A DNA stretch of 62,552 nucleotides, from the NCBI GenBank assembly GCA_010279815.1, contig QEOQ01000121.1, positions 1 to 62,552 on the forward strand, given 5' to 3'. A program made the position numbers and the translations under genes. Of the stretch, positions 10,948 through 24,100 are shown piece after piece (positions within the stretch are counted from its first letter, which is position 1; each line of letters begins with the position of its first letter). The notes below the pieces were generated by a model. It had not been told where the DNA came from, did no database searches, and was given only the letters and a program-made list of their open reading frames with translations. Source of the stretch: Brachionus plicatilis. Lineage: Eukaryota > Rotifera > Eurotatoria > Ploima > Brachionidae.

Positions 10948-13900
10948 TTATTCGCCTGGGCACTTAAAATTGGTAGCATAGTCACAGTAGCCAAAGTTCG
11001 GGTTGAATCTAAGACCGGGCGGGCAGTCTCTTCTGAACAAAATACCATTACTTAAGCCCACAGACGATTGACCAAAATAAACACATTCTAAATATCTTCC
11101 GCTAGTGCATCCATAGATGTCAGTAAAGATACCATCTTGGGTGCATCGGAAATATTCAGTCTCACATCTTGGGCCGGTAAAACCAGGTTTGCAATTGCAA
11201 TAAGCCGATGGAGTTACACCGGTCAGTGTCTCAGAACATGTTCCATTATTCAAACACTTAATCTCACTGCAGCGGTTCGAATCTAAAGACAAAAGATTAA
11301 TTCCAAGTGTTAGGACAATAATTTGCTTTCCCAAATTATAAGCAATTTAAGCAAGTTAATCCGATAAGCTTAGTATCATAAGCCCTACCGGTTAAAATCG
11401 AAATTTCACAATAGAAACCAGCATAATTTTTCAGGCACCAACATTCTGCTGTTGGCGCTGAGCCTCTTAAAACTACATTACATACTCCACCGTTTTGACA
11501 TTTAATATTCCTACATAGATCGGCGGCTAAGTTTTTTAAAAATTAATTTTTGTTTTAGTCTCAACCCTACTTAAAAATTGAATTGACATAAAAAAAAAAG
11601 AGTTACTTGTCAATGTTTCGCAGAATTGGCCCGAGTAGCCTGATGGACAGATACAGCCTTGGCTGTTGCACACACCACCATTGAAGCATGGGTTAGGAGA
11701 GCAGGATGTGGTTGTTGTTGAAGCAATTGTAGTAGTTGTAGAAGCTGAGAAATAAAAACAATTAGGATTTATCAGATAAAGGTTTTTAATAGAGCGAAAG
11801 CAAAGCAAAGAAAGAGAGCGGGCAGCGGTATCTTACGACTAAAATTTTGACAGTAAGGTCCGGAAAATTCGGACGTTTTGCAAAAGCAACCGGCAAACTC
11901 TCCATTATGACTTAGAATACAAGATGCTCCATTAAAACAAGGGTTTGGATCACAAGGACCAGCATAGATAACTTCATTTTCTTTAATAAAAATTTTTTAA
12001 TGACCCCATTCTTTTGTTAACCCTAGCATTTTATACCGGAAGCTATTTCACAATACTTTCCACTGTAGCCAATTTGACACAGGCAGCCATAAAATTCTCC
12101 CGAGTCATAATTAATGCAAGTAGCATGGTTTTTACATGGATTAGGAGTACAGGTGGTCGAAAATGAAGACGACAGAACCGATATTTGAAGTTCTGTAAAG
12201 TTTAAAAGTCCTAATCAAGTCATTTTATTTTCTTTTTAGCCTATTTACCCTTTAGTTCACACAAACTACCAAAGTAACCCTCGGGACAAATGCATATAAA
12301 AGTGCTGCCGACTATACGGCAAACACCTTGATTTTGACAGATGCTCTGATTGGGACACAAGTCCGGAAGAGTATTTGCCGGCTCTAAAATTTAAATTTAA
12401 TTTAAAAAAAAAAATAATTATTTTTGGATCAGAAGGGGAAGAAAAAGAAATGGAAATGTTTATGGTATAATTGATTCATACAAAATTGGCACATGTCTCC
12501 ACTAAATCCGATTGGGCATACACAGATAAAACCACTTTGAGAAACTATGTAGCAGGATCCGCCATTGAAGCAAATGTTTTGTTGACATGGAGTAACTATT
12601 TGATTTAAGAGTGGAGTGATTGATGATGTTGAAAATACGTAACTGTGAGGAACAGTGACTGGAGTTGTGGTTGTAGCTATTGTTGTAGTGGCGATTGTAA
12701 TACCTGGTTGATTTTAATTATTTAAGCAGTCAAAAAAATGCTAGAGTACTGAAAGTATTTTTCAATGAAACTAGAAAGATTCTATTCTACTAAGAGGATA
12801 TTCTAGGTCTAAAAAAGAGTACTGAACATTACTTTGTGTTGGTATAGCGGTGAATGAAGAGGCAGGACAAAATGTCGGTCTGAAGTAACCATCTGGACAA
12901 TAGCAGGCATAGCTGTTTTCCAAATCGATGCAAGTACCTCCATTTTGACACGGTGATGACAAACACTCGTTTATATCTTTTAAATAAAAATTCAAACATC
13001 AACTGAGAATTAGAAAACAAAGTGTTATTAATAGAAAAGATTACAAACCAATTTCACAATAAGTTCCGGTAAAGCCATCTTTACATTGACATTTTTCAGA
13101 GCCATTTGGTGTTAGGGTGCAAGTGCCACCGAATTTACATGGATTATTTACACAGCCTTGGGCTTCTTTGATTATCAAATATTAATATAAATAAAAAGCC
13201 TCTTTTTTTTTATTTAAATCAAGTTACGTTCACAATTGTTTCCTGTGTAGCCTGATGGACAAGTGCATTTGTAAGAATTGACCAAATTTTCACAAATTCC
13301 TCCGTTTTTGCACGGATTAGAAACACATTCATTTATTTCTTAGATAATTTTTTCAAAAATTTACAACAACTAAAAAATGGTGCAAAATTACCAGTTTCAC
13401 ATCTATATCCAGTGTAGCCAGTGACACATTGACAACAAGTTTGCCCTGTTTGAATTGGATTGCACCAGCGTTCTGTGGCACTATAAGGAACACAAGTGCC
13501 ACCATTGAGACATGAATTTAATTTACAGCCCTCAGTCACAGCTAATGCTAGAAAAAATTTGATAATCTATTTTATTTGAAAATTTTCTTCATTACATTCA
13601 CAGCTGGAGGTTCTAAAGTCATTTGGTCCACATTGGCAAACAAAGCCAGTCGGCGAATTCGGTGCCTCAATGCAAAGATTAGATCCGCATGGCTGAGAAG
13701 TGCACTTGTTCACACTGTTGGTGGCTGAACAAAAAAAAATATCAAGAATTATTTATACATGGTATTTTTTAAATTACATGAGCATGGCTCGAATTTGTAC
13801 GAGTTGTCTTTGCATTTACAGGCGTACTGATGAGTTGGATGGGTGGTTAGAACGCACTCGCCATCACCGCAGGCGTTTTCTGGACAAATTTTGGTAATGG

Positions 13901-14428
13901 TTTCTAACACATTCAAAATTAGCAAGAAAATTGTGAGCAAAAATAAACAATTACGTTTTTCGCATAGGACTCCGTTGTAGCCGGTCGGACATGAGCAAAA
14001 AAATGATCCGACCAGGTCCAGGCATTGGGCTCCATTTTGGCACGGATTCGACGAGCATTCATTGATCTCTTTTTCACACTGAGTGCCCGTGTAGCCGGCC
14101 GAGCACACGCAATAAAATCCAGTGACCATTTTTTGTGCCAAAGCCACATCGTAACATGTGCCATAATTGCATGGATTTGAATAGCAAGCCGCTAAAAAAA
14201 TAAAATTTTGAAAAAATTAAAAATTTTGTTTAAAAATTTTATTTTGATTTAGGCTTGCTTACACAGCTGACGCTTTGATTTGGTTAAATTTGAGCTTGAT
14301 AAATTTAGAGCAAGTGCACCATTCGAAGACAGGCTAAATATCTGCTGGTGCTCTGTGTTCGGTGGTAGCATTAATGCAGAATGGACCAAAGCGGACATTA
14401 ATGCTGAGAAAAGAATTGCTTTCGTCAT
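10948..14428 (-). CDS. secreted multi-EGF protein with C-terminal chitin-binding (peritrophin-A) domain
   Basis: I reconstruct 15 coding exons, in transcript order: 14428-14263, 14191-13955, 13903-13778, 13724-13596, 13547-13392, 13338-13228, 13165-13049, 12976-12833, 12703-12482, 12383-12249, 12192-12037, 11980-11837, 11744-11607, 11526-11389, 11282-10948. All introns are phase 1 with GT-AG ends, and the total is 2454 nt (about 817 codons). The start [17 protein letters not shown] is a signal peptide; an upstream ATG at 14470 would spoil it. Exon 2 encodes two EGF modules and later exons mostly one each, several calcium-binding type (INEC-SNPC-NGG). Exons 9 and 13 begin with Thr-rich linkers. 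The last exon has an EGF followed by a six-Cys chitin-binding fold ending [17 protein letters not shown]. Likely a secreted or matrix protein. Joining exon 9 to exon 10 creates TAG; skipping exon 9 keeps the frame. Confidence 0.85.
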
Positions 14429-14536
14429 TTTTATTTTTGGTTCAGTGGCAAAATTTTTTTCAGAATACAAAAAATTTTTCTAAATCTAAAATTTATATTT
14501 TTTTAATTTAGTGAGAAATTAAGAGAGAAAAATTGT

Positions 14537-14548
14537 TTTTTATATATA
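14537..14548 (-). promoter_or_regulatory. TATA-like element upstream of the EGF gene
   Basis: On the minus strand the sequence reads TATATATAAAAA about 110 bp before the chosen ATG at 14428. Its position would place transcription start near 14510. This is a motif match only, in AT-rich DNA where such words are common. Confidence 0.4.
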
Positions 14549-14559
14549 CGCTACCAGAG

Positions 14560-17500
14560 GCGTATTTTTTCCCACTATTGAACACAATGAAATGTTTTTG
14601 CTAATTAATCAGATTTAATTGTAATCTCCCAAACAAGAAATGGTCTTTTAAAGCATACTTTAACGCGTTTCCTCAACTGTTTACTCTAAATTAGCCAGCT
14701 AATTAAAATAATATTTGCATTTACTTTTGGTCTAAGTTTATTTTTTGCCTAATTAGTGAAATTATTTGCAATAAGTGTTTGCCTAGTGCTTAATCGATTT
14801 CAAATCAATAGATTTACTTTGAATGTTTGTTCATAACATGAGGTGACAAGCCCTTTTTTAATGTTTAGCCCTAATTAAAGGAGTAAAATTGGCGCACGAA
14901 GTTCAGCGGAAAAAACTTCGAATAGGAAATATTAGAATATTTAAAATATTTCTAAGTTTGTATTCAGTAAATAGGAGTTTAATTTAATGGAAAATGCTCA
15001 GGTTGCGGTATTGATTTATTAGTCACGTTCTGCCAAATGCTCATACTTGATAGAACATGGCCGGAATGTTGTTTCCTTAATTTTAAATTCTTTTCAATCA
15101 ATTTTTATCGAATTGTCCTAACAAAGTTTACAAAAATAAATCTTTTAATCAAAACTTGAGACTTTTATTTCTTGAGCATTGTGAAATTCAGTACAAATTG
15201 AGAAAAATAAAAAAAAAAGAAATCATAAATCTTACTTAAGGTAAAAATAAGTTCAATTTTTTAATTTTAATTTTTCAAAAAAAAATTTATATTTTTGTTC
15301 AATTTTTACTGAATTACGAAATTCGGTAATTCAGTAAATTATTTTGTTTTTTAAGAACTGTAATTTTTTTAATTCTGATTTAAAAAGACTAGAGAAATTT
15401 AAAATAATTACTCTTAATACCATAAAAAATTAAAAGTAACATTGCTAGAAAATAAAAATATATAAGAGGTATAATAAAAGTTAAAAAGATCGTTTGTAAT
15501 CATATACAAAAAAAGAGATAAAAAAGAAATGGTATTTTATGATATTTGATTTTAAAATAAATTTTTAATATTTGGAAAAAAAAAACGAACACTTGACAAT
15601 TGATAGACATATTAAATTTTTTTCTAATTCTCTCTTTTTATATTTTCTCCACTTTCCCAACAAAAAAAATTCATGCACTATTAAATCCTTCTATCCAATG
15701 GTTTCACTGGATGCTTTGAAGCAGCTATTTGTGCTCTACAATGATTTAAATGCTGAAGATTTTGATAAATATAATCGGTGATTAAGTTATCAAGTTTTGG
15801 ATTTTTTACTTAATCATATACTACTGCCTTGATTAACTTAAAGATTATTTTGTTAAATCAATTTATAAAATTTTAGATTAATTTAAATTTATTCTTCAAT
15901 AAAATATTGATCAATTTTCTTGTTTGTCTGCTTTGAAATTGAATGATCTTAGCTTTTTAAAAAAAATTTAAATTAATTTAAATTTAGCCCTTCGATTAAA
16001 TACAATCTGATGAGCTAAAAAAATTGGCATATTTTGCATAAAATAATTAGAGTCAGAATTAAAATTCTTTAATTAAAATGAATTTTAATTCTAAATAAAT
16101 GTATCTCACGCAAAAAAATAAAAAAAAATAGAGGATTTGAATCAAAATCTAAAGCGATAAGTGAACTTTAGTTTCAAGTTGACAATAAAGTAATGATATA
16201 TTTAAGGATACCTTGTTAGTGTGTCACATTAATCCAAATACGAAATCGTCAATGTAGAACGAGTTGAAAAAAAAATCTTCTAGCGTCAAAATATGTCATT
16301 TATCGCTTATATTCTTACAAAATTCAATTGACTCAATCATTTTCTCATGAAAAAGTTTTTGATTTTGTTACTAAAATCAAACATTGAAAGTAAATGATAG
16401 ATTATTTGTTTGATAGAATAAAGAAATTTTAGAATATTTTGACTAAAAAATTTTAAATTCGTGCTTTTATATTGAGAGCAAAAATTAATTTTAATTGCCT
16501 AATCTCAAGAATAAATCAAAAAATTTGATCTATTTAGCTCTGATATGGATCCAGTTACTTGTCAACTATTATGCAATATCCGATTATTGGTCATATCAGA
16601 TAAAATTGAATACCTTTAATAAAAATTTTTTGTAAAAAAAAATATACAAGCTATTTATATTTCAATAGTATCGGATAGCCTACTAAACTTTAAATTTTGG
16701 AATTATCTGAAGCCAAAATTCTTGTTTAAATTTCACATCTTATTGTCAAATTTTCTTCTTTTTTTTTAAATTCTGCCCAAATCTTTGCTAAATTGAGAGA
16801 GTCACGCAAAGACGCGTCGCCACTCTTTTACTAGCTAATCGTTTCACTTGTTAATTAAAAGTCAAGAAGCTTATCTTGTATTCAAATAAGCCATTGTGTG
16901 CTCGATCTTTGGCCAAATATCATTAAAGTGTGCCAGTGCATAAAAGATTAAAAATTAATTCCACTACTTAATTTAAATAAATTAATTTTTTCAATTTAAT
17001 TTAAAATAAAGCTAATCTAAATTAAGATGACATAAAAAAATATTCATAGGGATCTTTTGTAATTGAAAATCCAAAAGAAAGCGTCTCGAGTTACCGAATT
17101 TTAACAAGGTCGATTTTTCACGAGATTAGTAGGAAAAAATGGAAAGAAGAGAAATATTGCCGATTTTAAAATTAATGGTTAATCTTTTGAGTTTTGAATC
17201 AAATTTATAGTATTAATCGCTAATTAACTAAAATAAATGTTTACCGTAAACTTAAGGTCCATATTTGAAGGAGGAAAACTTAAATTTTAATTTGATCTTT
17301 ATGTAATCTAATATGCATATTTTTGAAATTTTAAATTTGACTACTGCCTTGGCGAATTCAATTATGCAATATTCTGTTAATCGGGTATTTTTCAGAATTT
17401 TTTCTTTCACAAATATTTGAGTCCCATATTCTACAAGATTTTTTGTATCTTTTCGCTAAATATTTGTCACTTTTGAATCATTTTTTGATGGCTCAATCAA

Positions 17501-18160
17501 ATATTTGCTGTCAAATGGTCTGAAATTGTTTTATCGCTAAAAACATATGAACTTATTCTATGGAACAACAACAAAAAAAATGAACCATTATTCGATAAAA
17601 AATTTTTTTCATAAGCTGCGAAAAGTAAAGGAGATAAATGGCTTTGGATCCACATTTAAATAAATTTTTTTAGAATTTATGTAGCATTAAAGCTTCACTT
17701 TTTTCTACAAATAAAAAGTAAAATTATAATTTTTTTCAATTTTTAGCGTTTGATCAAATGCACAATTTGATTATTTGGATTGAATCTGAATTATTAAGGA
17801 AGGGTTAGGGTATGGAGCATGATAAATCAGCTATCTTTAATCAGTCAGAAGAAATAAGTTAGAAGAAAAAAAAGCAAGACATGTTCTAAAGCATTTAGAT
17901 GCTTTCAGAGAATTGAAGAAGACAGTACAAAAAGTCTACACTAAATCTATACTTTTCATGAATGAGCAAAAATAAAAAATTTCAGGGAAGTTGACTGATT
18001 AAATTAATAGATAACGGGAAATATGTGCTTTTGGGAATACTTGTATTACCACCAGAAGCATCTGACGATTCATTAGACTATTTTTAAAAAATTCCCAAAT
18101 CTTCTGAAACGATTTTTCAAATAAATAAATTTTTAATGGGCAACTAAAAATTCATCTTCA
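14560..18160. other. long AT-rich stretch without a supported gene
   Basis: The 69-codon frame at 15572-15781 begins at a non-ATG codon and shows no known motif. Around 17860-18085 several short peptide-like runs in different frames (for example HLDAFRELKKTVQKVY and NGKYVLLGILVLPPEAS) suggest an eroded coding sequence that I cannot identify. Nothing else is supported. Confidence 0.4.
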
Positions 18161-18172
18161 TTGATTGGCTTT

Positions 18173-18219
18173 GATCAAGGCCCAAAATCATTGATTAACA
18201 TCGATTTTGGGCCTTGATC
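18173..18219. repeat. perfect 17-bp inverted repeat (hairpin)
   Basis: GATCAAGGCCCAAAATC at 18173-18189 is exactly complementary to 18203-18219 with a 13-base spacer. A second imperfect stem follows: ACGACTTTGACGCAGGCA near 18246 with TGCCTGAGCCAAAGTCGT near 18307. Together they look like the core of a foldback element. Confidence 0.85.
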
Positions 18220-18439
18220 GATATTTCAGCCTCATAATTCGAAATACGACTTTGACGCAGGCAAAAAATACCATCTCGTCCATGTAAAAACATTCTTAGC
18301 TTAATCTGCCTGAGCCAAAGTCGTGTTTCTTATTTGAGAGCGCGGTAAAAGTAGAGTTTTTTAATAAAATGCAGCAATTCCGCTTGAGTTTCTGAGAAAA
18401 AATTAAAAATGATATTATAATATTTTTTTATTTTTTTAA

Positions 18440-19985
18440 AAAAAAATTTTCTTTCAATAGCGCACCAATAAATCTATTAAATTTTGAAATAATTCTATAA
18501 TTTTAAAAAAAGAATTGAGAGTATAAATTATAGTGTGATTGTTTGGATATCGAAAAATGGTAACAGAAAATATTATTTTTAATCAGTATTTGGATCTAGT
18601 CAATTCAATAGGCAAAAAATCGATCCCAATCGAAATTAAGATAGTGATTCAAAAATGTTATTTAATAAATTATGGTAAGCTAACTTTCATTCAAAATTGC
18701 TTTGAATAAAATGTCTAAAATTTTCCAAATATAACTAAATAGTAAATAGATAGCCTATTTACTTGGAGTAAAATTGTAAAAAAGAAAACAGTCAAAAGAT
18801 AAAAAAAAAAAATTTAACTCTAAACTATTTTTTAGGATATTAATTCAGAAATTTTACCAATCTTTATTTTAATGCAAAATAATTATACATAATTAATTAA
18901 ATAACATTTTTTGAATCACTATCTTAATTTCGATTGAGATCGATTTTTTGTCTATTGAATTGATTAGATCTAATTACTGATTATTTATTTATTTATTGGA
19001 TTCAAATAACGTCAATTCTAGCGATGTAAAATTATAAAAAATAAAGTAAAAATATAAAAGTGAAAATTTTTATCATAAAAAAAATTATTTGAAAAAAGAA
19101 AAATCACAAATTAAGTGAGGTATAAAAATTTTTTTTAAAAATAATTTAGAAATTGTCTTCTAATAAATTTTTTTTTGTTAATTTAAATTTTATAAAAAAT
19201 AAATATTGAAAAATTGTATACAAAAAGAAAAACTTGATTTTTGCATAATTTTTAGCATAAAAATTTTGTCAATTAATTATTCTAAAGTTAAGAAAAAATT
19301 TCTTTTAAGTTTTCCTTTAATTTTTTTTAAAAAATTTTATTAGTAAGTCGAGAAGGGTTTTTCCATTATGACCATTACATTTTATCATTTCAAGACTTGT
19401 TCTGATTGAGTCACTTATATTATTTTTTGCCAAATACTGATTAAAAATAATATTTTCTGTTACCATTTTTCGATATCCAAACCAGACTTGTGCGTAAGTC
19501 AAAAAATAAAGTCATTTTTTGGTCAAGTCAAAGATTTGACTTGACTTAAGATTTTTTTTTTAAAGTTAAGTCATTTGACTTGACTTGACTTAGAATGACT
19601 TGAATTTCAAAAAATTTAATTTGTGTTTTCGAAGGAATTTGATAAAAAAATCTTCTAATTAATTTTCTAATATTTACAACATTAAAATTTAAAGAATCAT
19701 AATTAGGATTGGATGCTTGTTACCCGTTTTTATTGACTTTCCCAAAAAAATTCAAGTCATTCTAAGTCAAGTCAGGTCAAATGACTTAACTTTAAAAATA
19801 AAAATCTTAAGTCAAGTCCGTGACTTGACTTTGACTTTGACTTAGTGACTTACGCACAAGTCTGATCCAAACAATCACGCTATAATTTATACACTCAATT
19901 CTTTTTTCAAAATTACAGAATTAATTCAAAATTTAATAGATTAAATGGTGCGCTAGTGAAAGAAAATTTTTTGAAAATAATTAAA
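18440..19985. repeat. large nested inverted repeat, arms about 150 bp
   Basis: The left arm, about 18440-18590 (TTTCTTTCAATAGCGCACC, then TTGGATATCGAAAAATGG), recurs in complement at about 19430-19482 and 19865-19985, the right arm being split by the 382-bp MITE. A second inverted pair lies inside: about 18577-18670 against about 18895-18990, sharing AATCGAAATTAAGATAGTG. An ATG frame MVTENIIFNQYL starts in both outer arms; the right one (minus, 19466-19317) runs on to a 49-codon frame of unknown meaning. Confidence 0.75.
19483..19864. mobile_element. hAT-like MITE, 382 bp, 8-bp TSD
   Basis: Ends are CAGACTTGTGCGTAAGTCA (19483) and its complement finishing at 19864. Flanks are ATCCAAAC (19475-19482) and ATCCAAAC (19865-19872), a perfect 8-bp duplication. 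The arms are rich in AAGTCAAGTCA words and pair almost throughout. No coding capacity. It inserted into the right arm of the larger inverted repeat, since removing it with one TSD restores the match to the left arm. Confidence 0.92.
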
Positions 19986-20361
19986 AATTTTTATTTTAAA
20001 ATGAAACTTTAAAAACTAAATTCATTCTAAAGTTTGATAATCAATGATAATCATTGAATGTTTTCAATCGAAGATAATAAAATAAATGTCCAACAAAAGA
20101 TAATATTTAGATATGTCGAAAATACTCTTGTACGGAGGAGTAAGAACTTATACAAGGAGCTTAAGACTCAATGGTGCACATTTTTTATTTATACTTCTGC
20201 TCTTCTAGAAATAAAAAAATCACTCAAGTTTATTAGGTAATTTAGAATTTAATAATCACCATTTAACAAAAGCTCTTTAATATTTGAAAAAAATTTTAAA
20301 TTAATAAATATTAAAAAGCTAATAAAGCATAATGAGAGTACATAATAAAAAGATGTTTTTT

Positions 20362-20445
20362 CAGATTTGTTTAAAAGTCAAGTCCAAGTCCGGACTTTTT
20401 TTTTTAATGACTTGGACTTTATTTTGGGACTTTTAAACAATTCTG
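20362..20445. repeat. 84-bp palindromic repeat related to the AAGTC-rich MITE
   Basis: The left end CAGATTTGTTTAAAAGTC and right end, in complement CAGAATTGTTTAAAAGTC, form 18-bp arms with one mismatch. The interior repeats AAGTCCAAGTC. The composition links it to the MITE at 19483-19864. No target duplication is evident. Confidence 0.7.
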
Positions 20446-21019
20446 GTATATTTTATGAAATATAGTAAATACACAGAGAAGACACTTGATCTAAAGAATT
20501 TTAGAAATCTCAATTTTTCTTAATTTTTTTAATAATTTTTATTTTTTTATCGTTAATATTTTTATCGTTTATTGTTAAATTTTAAGAAAAAAGATTAACA
20601 ATTGATAATTTCTTCGAAGATTAGTAGAGATTTTTTGTTATTCCTCAAAAGAAAATGAGCTTTTTTCATTTCGGTTGTTCTCACTTTTAGCTTTACTAGC
20701 CCATGGCTGATAAAAAGAAAATCTAAGACTAAAAATTTGAATTTAAAACAAAGAAGATCTTCCCAAAACTCTGGTCGGCTTTAGGAAAAACAAAATTCCC
20801 AGGATTAAATTTTAACAGATTTAATTTCTTAATTTTTTTTTGCTAAAATTTTCGCAGAATTAATAAATCTTTTTTAATAAAATAGAATTTTATTAGATGG
20901 AATGAATTTTACAAGAAATATACAAATAAATGATTTTAAAACAATCTTGATTTTCTATTTTTTTCAAAATTAACAATTTAACTGAATAATCGTGACTGTT
21001 TTTTAAATAAATTAAAAAA

Positions 21020-21105
21020 GCAAACTTTTTAAAGGGAGGCTCAGGTCCTTTTAATTCGTGGATAGAGGGGCTCGAGCAACCGTCATCCCCTCTCTGGCTA
21101 CACTG
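21020..21105 (-). mobile_element. solo hAT-type terminus
   Basis: Read in complement from 21105 the sequence starts CAGTGTAGCCAGAGAGGGGA, close to the CAGTG-GTAGCCAGG consensus of many hAT ends, and is GC-rich for about 80 bp before returning to AT-rich DNA. The partner end and target duplication are not visible, so it is probably a truncated copy. Confidence 0.5.
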
Positions 21106-24100
21106 CTGTATTTGACAATACACTCATTGACTTTCCCAGTAAATAAGTTAACTCCTATTTAAATTACTGAAAAAAAATTGATAAGTAACAATTGAATCAA
21201 CTCTTTAAACCATTTAATTAAAAAAATAAAAAGTGTAGGTGTTTATCCTTATAAGTACACTAAAAAGTCTAGTGAAAAATTTCAAAAATTAATTTTTTAG
21301 AAAAAATTTGTTTATCGGATAAATATCTTTTTTTAATCTTGTTAGTTAAATCCTAACATTAGCTTTAAGATTTTTTAAAAGGACTCTTTTTTTTTTGAAA
21401 TTTTATTTTCTTGATTATTTTTAATTAATTTAAAAATTGAAAAAAAAGAAGGATACGACCTTATACCAAATCATATATTTAATCTTAATAATCATAGATT
21501 TAATCCAAATTTTTATAAATATAATAATATAGAAAAAAGTAGTTAAACTAAACTATCCAAAAGTTTAACATTATTAGGTGACATTCTATCAAAATAAACA
21601 TGATTATCAATTTATAATCCGTTTCACGGTCTAATTTACATTATTTATTTCTAAAATAAAAAAGTATAAAAAAGATTGAATGCTTCATTTGAACCTTTGT
21701 GAAAATGCAGCATTTTTTTAAAACTTTTTCCAACTAAACAAAATACTGAGTCTGTATTTAAAGAAAGCGGATCATTTTGAATGAATTTAATATTTTTTAA
21801 ATAAAAAAATGATTTATTAAAAGCTGAAGTTTTTTTAAAACCGTTCCAAAAATATTGACTATTTTTTTAACACGAACTGTAATTCTACTCTTTTAGAACT
21901 AACTAAAATCATTAAGAATTAATTTATTAGATAAAATCATCAAGTAAGTTTAACCACGTAAAAATATGTTTTGAGTTTATATCACGTTTTATTATTTATT
22001 TTTGATTATTTGTTCTTCCAAACAAAAAGAAGAAAAACAAAACCACTGAAAAATGAAAATCAAAAAGCAAAAAGACTCCGAGTCTTTTTGATTTTGACTT
22101 TAGACATTGAATCTCAATCAAATATTAACACATCTATTCTGATAAATTCAATTTAATATATAAAAATAAATAATAAAAAATTTTGTTTTTTATCTTAATT
22201 TATCTCATTTATCTCTCATTTGGGGCTTTGTGAAAGTCTTTTCAATCCGATATTTTCAATTCAGAAAATTTTAAAAAACTTTTTTACCAAAAAAGATAAT
22301 ATAAATATCAAGACCAATGTGCTATTCTCGATTAAACAATGCTAAACTAAATTATTCCTTAAAGTAAAAAATCTATTCAAATCTTTCTGAATTGAAACGA
22401 TCGAATAGAAAAAAAACTTCAAAAATATATGAAAAATTAAAAATAAATTAAAATAACCTTTTAGAGAAATTGGAAATTTTGTCAATTTATTTTTAAAATC
22501 GTTTTGGTCATGTATCCTGAATAATAAAATTTATAAATAAAAAAATAATAAAAATACCAAAAGCAAATTTCGAAAATTCCAAAATTATTTAATGCTGAAT
22601 TTGAAGAAATTATCTATAGCCAAGAGTCTCGATTCACTTTTATTTAATATTACTTGAATAAAAAGATAATTTCCACTATTTTAAATTTTATGCTTCTTTT
22701 GTAGCTAACAGATTCTTATTATTCAAACTTTCGGTTTCATAGACAATTTTATAAAAAAATACCTGAATTAAAAAAAAAACTATTTTATATCAAAAATTGT
22801 ATTTATTTTTTCTTGATCAAGCATGACTATTATCATAAATAATTGATAAAAATATTTATTTTGTATTAAAGATAAAAATCAAAGTCAATAACTTCCTGTC
22901 TAAGATAAAACAATACAAAAAATGTACTTAAGTACATGAAAAAATTGATTCGGATATGGAAAAATAGCTTAGGAAAAGATTTCGGTAAGAAAAGTTATAT
23001 TCTATAAATTCTGAAGAAATTTATTCCAAATTTTTTGACATAGAAAGGTCACTTTTATTTATTCATTAATGTGTAAATATTTTAACAATATTAAAATCAA
23101 GTACTCTAATTTGCAGTTCGTGCTTGAATCGAAGACTGCTAGTTCCCAGGACAATTCCTTTTTCAAATTTCATCAAACATTTGAAATATGATAAGCCTTA
23201 GCAAATGTATGAAATTTCTAATGGGAATGAAATATCTGAAAATGTTTGATGAATTTACAAGAGTAAGGTTAAGATTAACCTATTTGTCTCATGCATAAAC
23301 TAACTTACTTTCTTTTTTAAGAAATTTTATATATCAAATATTTGATAAAGGGATAATATTTGCAAAATGTATAGTATTTATAAAAAAATTATTTTAAATA
23401 AAAATCACACATGATTTCCAGTCTTGTAAAATGAAAATTTAAGTTTAAATTTTTAAAGATTTTATTACAAATTAAATAAAATAGAGAAGATTTTTTTATG
23501 TTGAAAAATTTCTCATTGGATCGGTATTTTTGGGTGAGATTAAATACAACAAAAATAGATTAAAATACATAAAGAATGTGATTCACGTATAAAAATATAA
23601 TTTTTTGTTGAGAATTTTTTCAAAACAGATTTTAAACTTTAAAAATCTGAATTTTTTTTTGTGTCAATTTAAAAAAAAATCACCGATTTAAGTGTTTAAT
23701 TTTAAATTTTAAAAATTAATGATTGATTTTTGACTTCTTTTGACGCAAAATTTATGTTTTAGATAAATGGTTCATTTTGGTGTTCTGAATATGTATAAAC
23801 TTATAAAATATAAATATTATTTAATTAATGTCTGCATATTATCTAGTTTCATTTTATCTGCATGTAATTTAAATACTTGAATAATTTAATTTTTGAATAA
23901 AAATTGAATAATATTTTTTAAATTTCTTTAGATGATCATTCATCTTAACACTCAAAGGACCGACTATTTTTGACAAAAACTTTGTTTAAATAATGCATTA
24001 TGTGGCATGAAAAGAATATTTAAAAGACCATTATCAGAGCCTTAAAAAAAAATAGTAATGCATGTAAATATGATTGATCGTTAACTAAAAAATTAAAATA

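Noticed and set aside
13700..13897. open frames on the opposite strand or in alternative frames within the EGF gene (13700, 13919, 14280)
   Set aside because: Shadows of EGF exons; the phase-consistent minus-strand exons explain the region.
15572..15781. 69-codon plus frame
   Set aside because: Starts at TTG and shows AT-driven composition with no domain or splice context.
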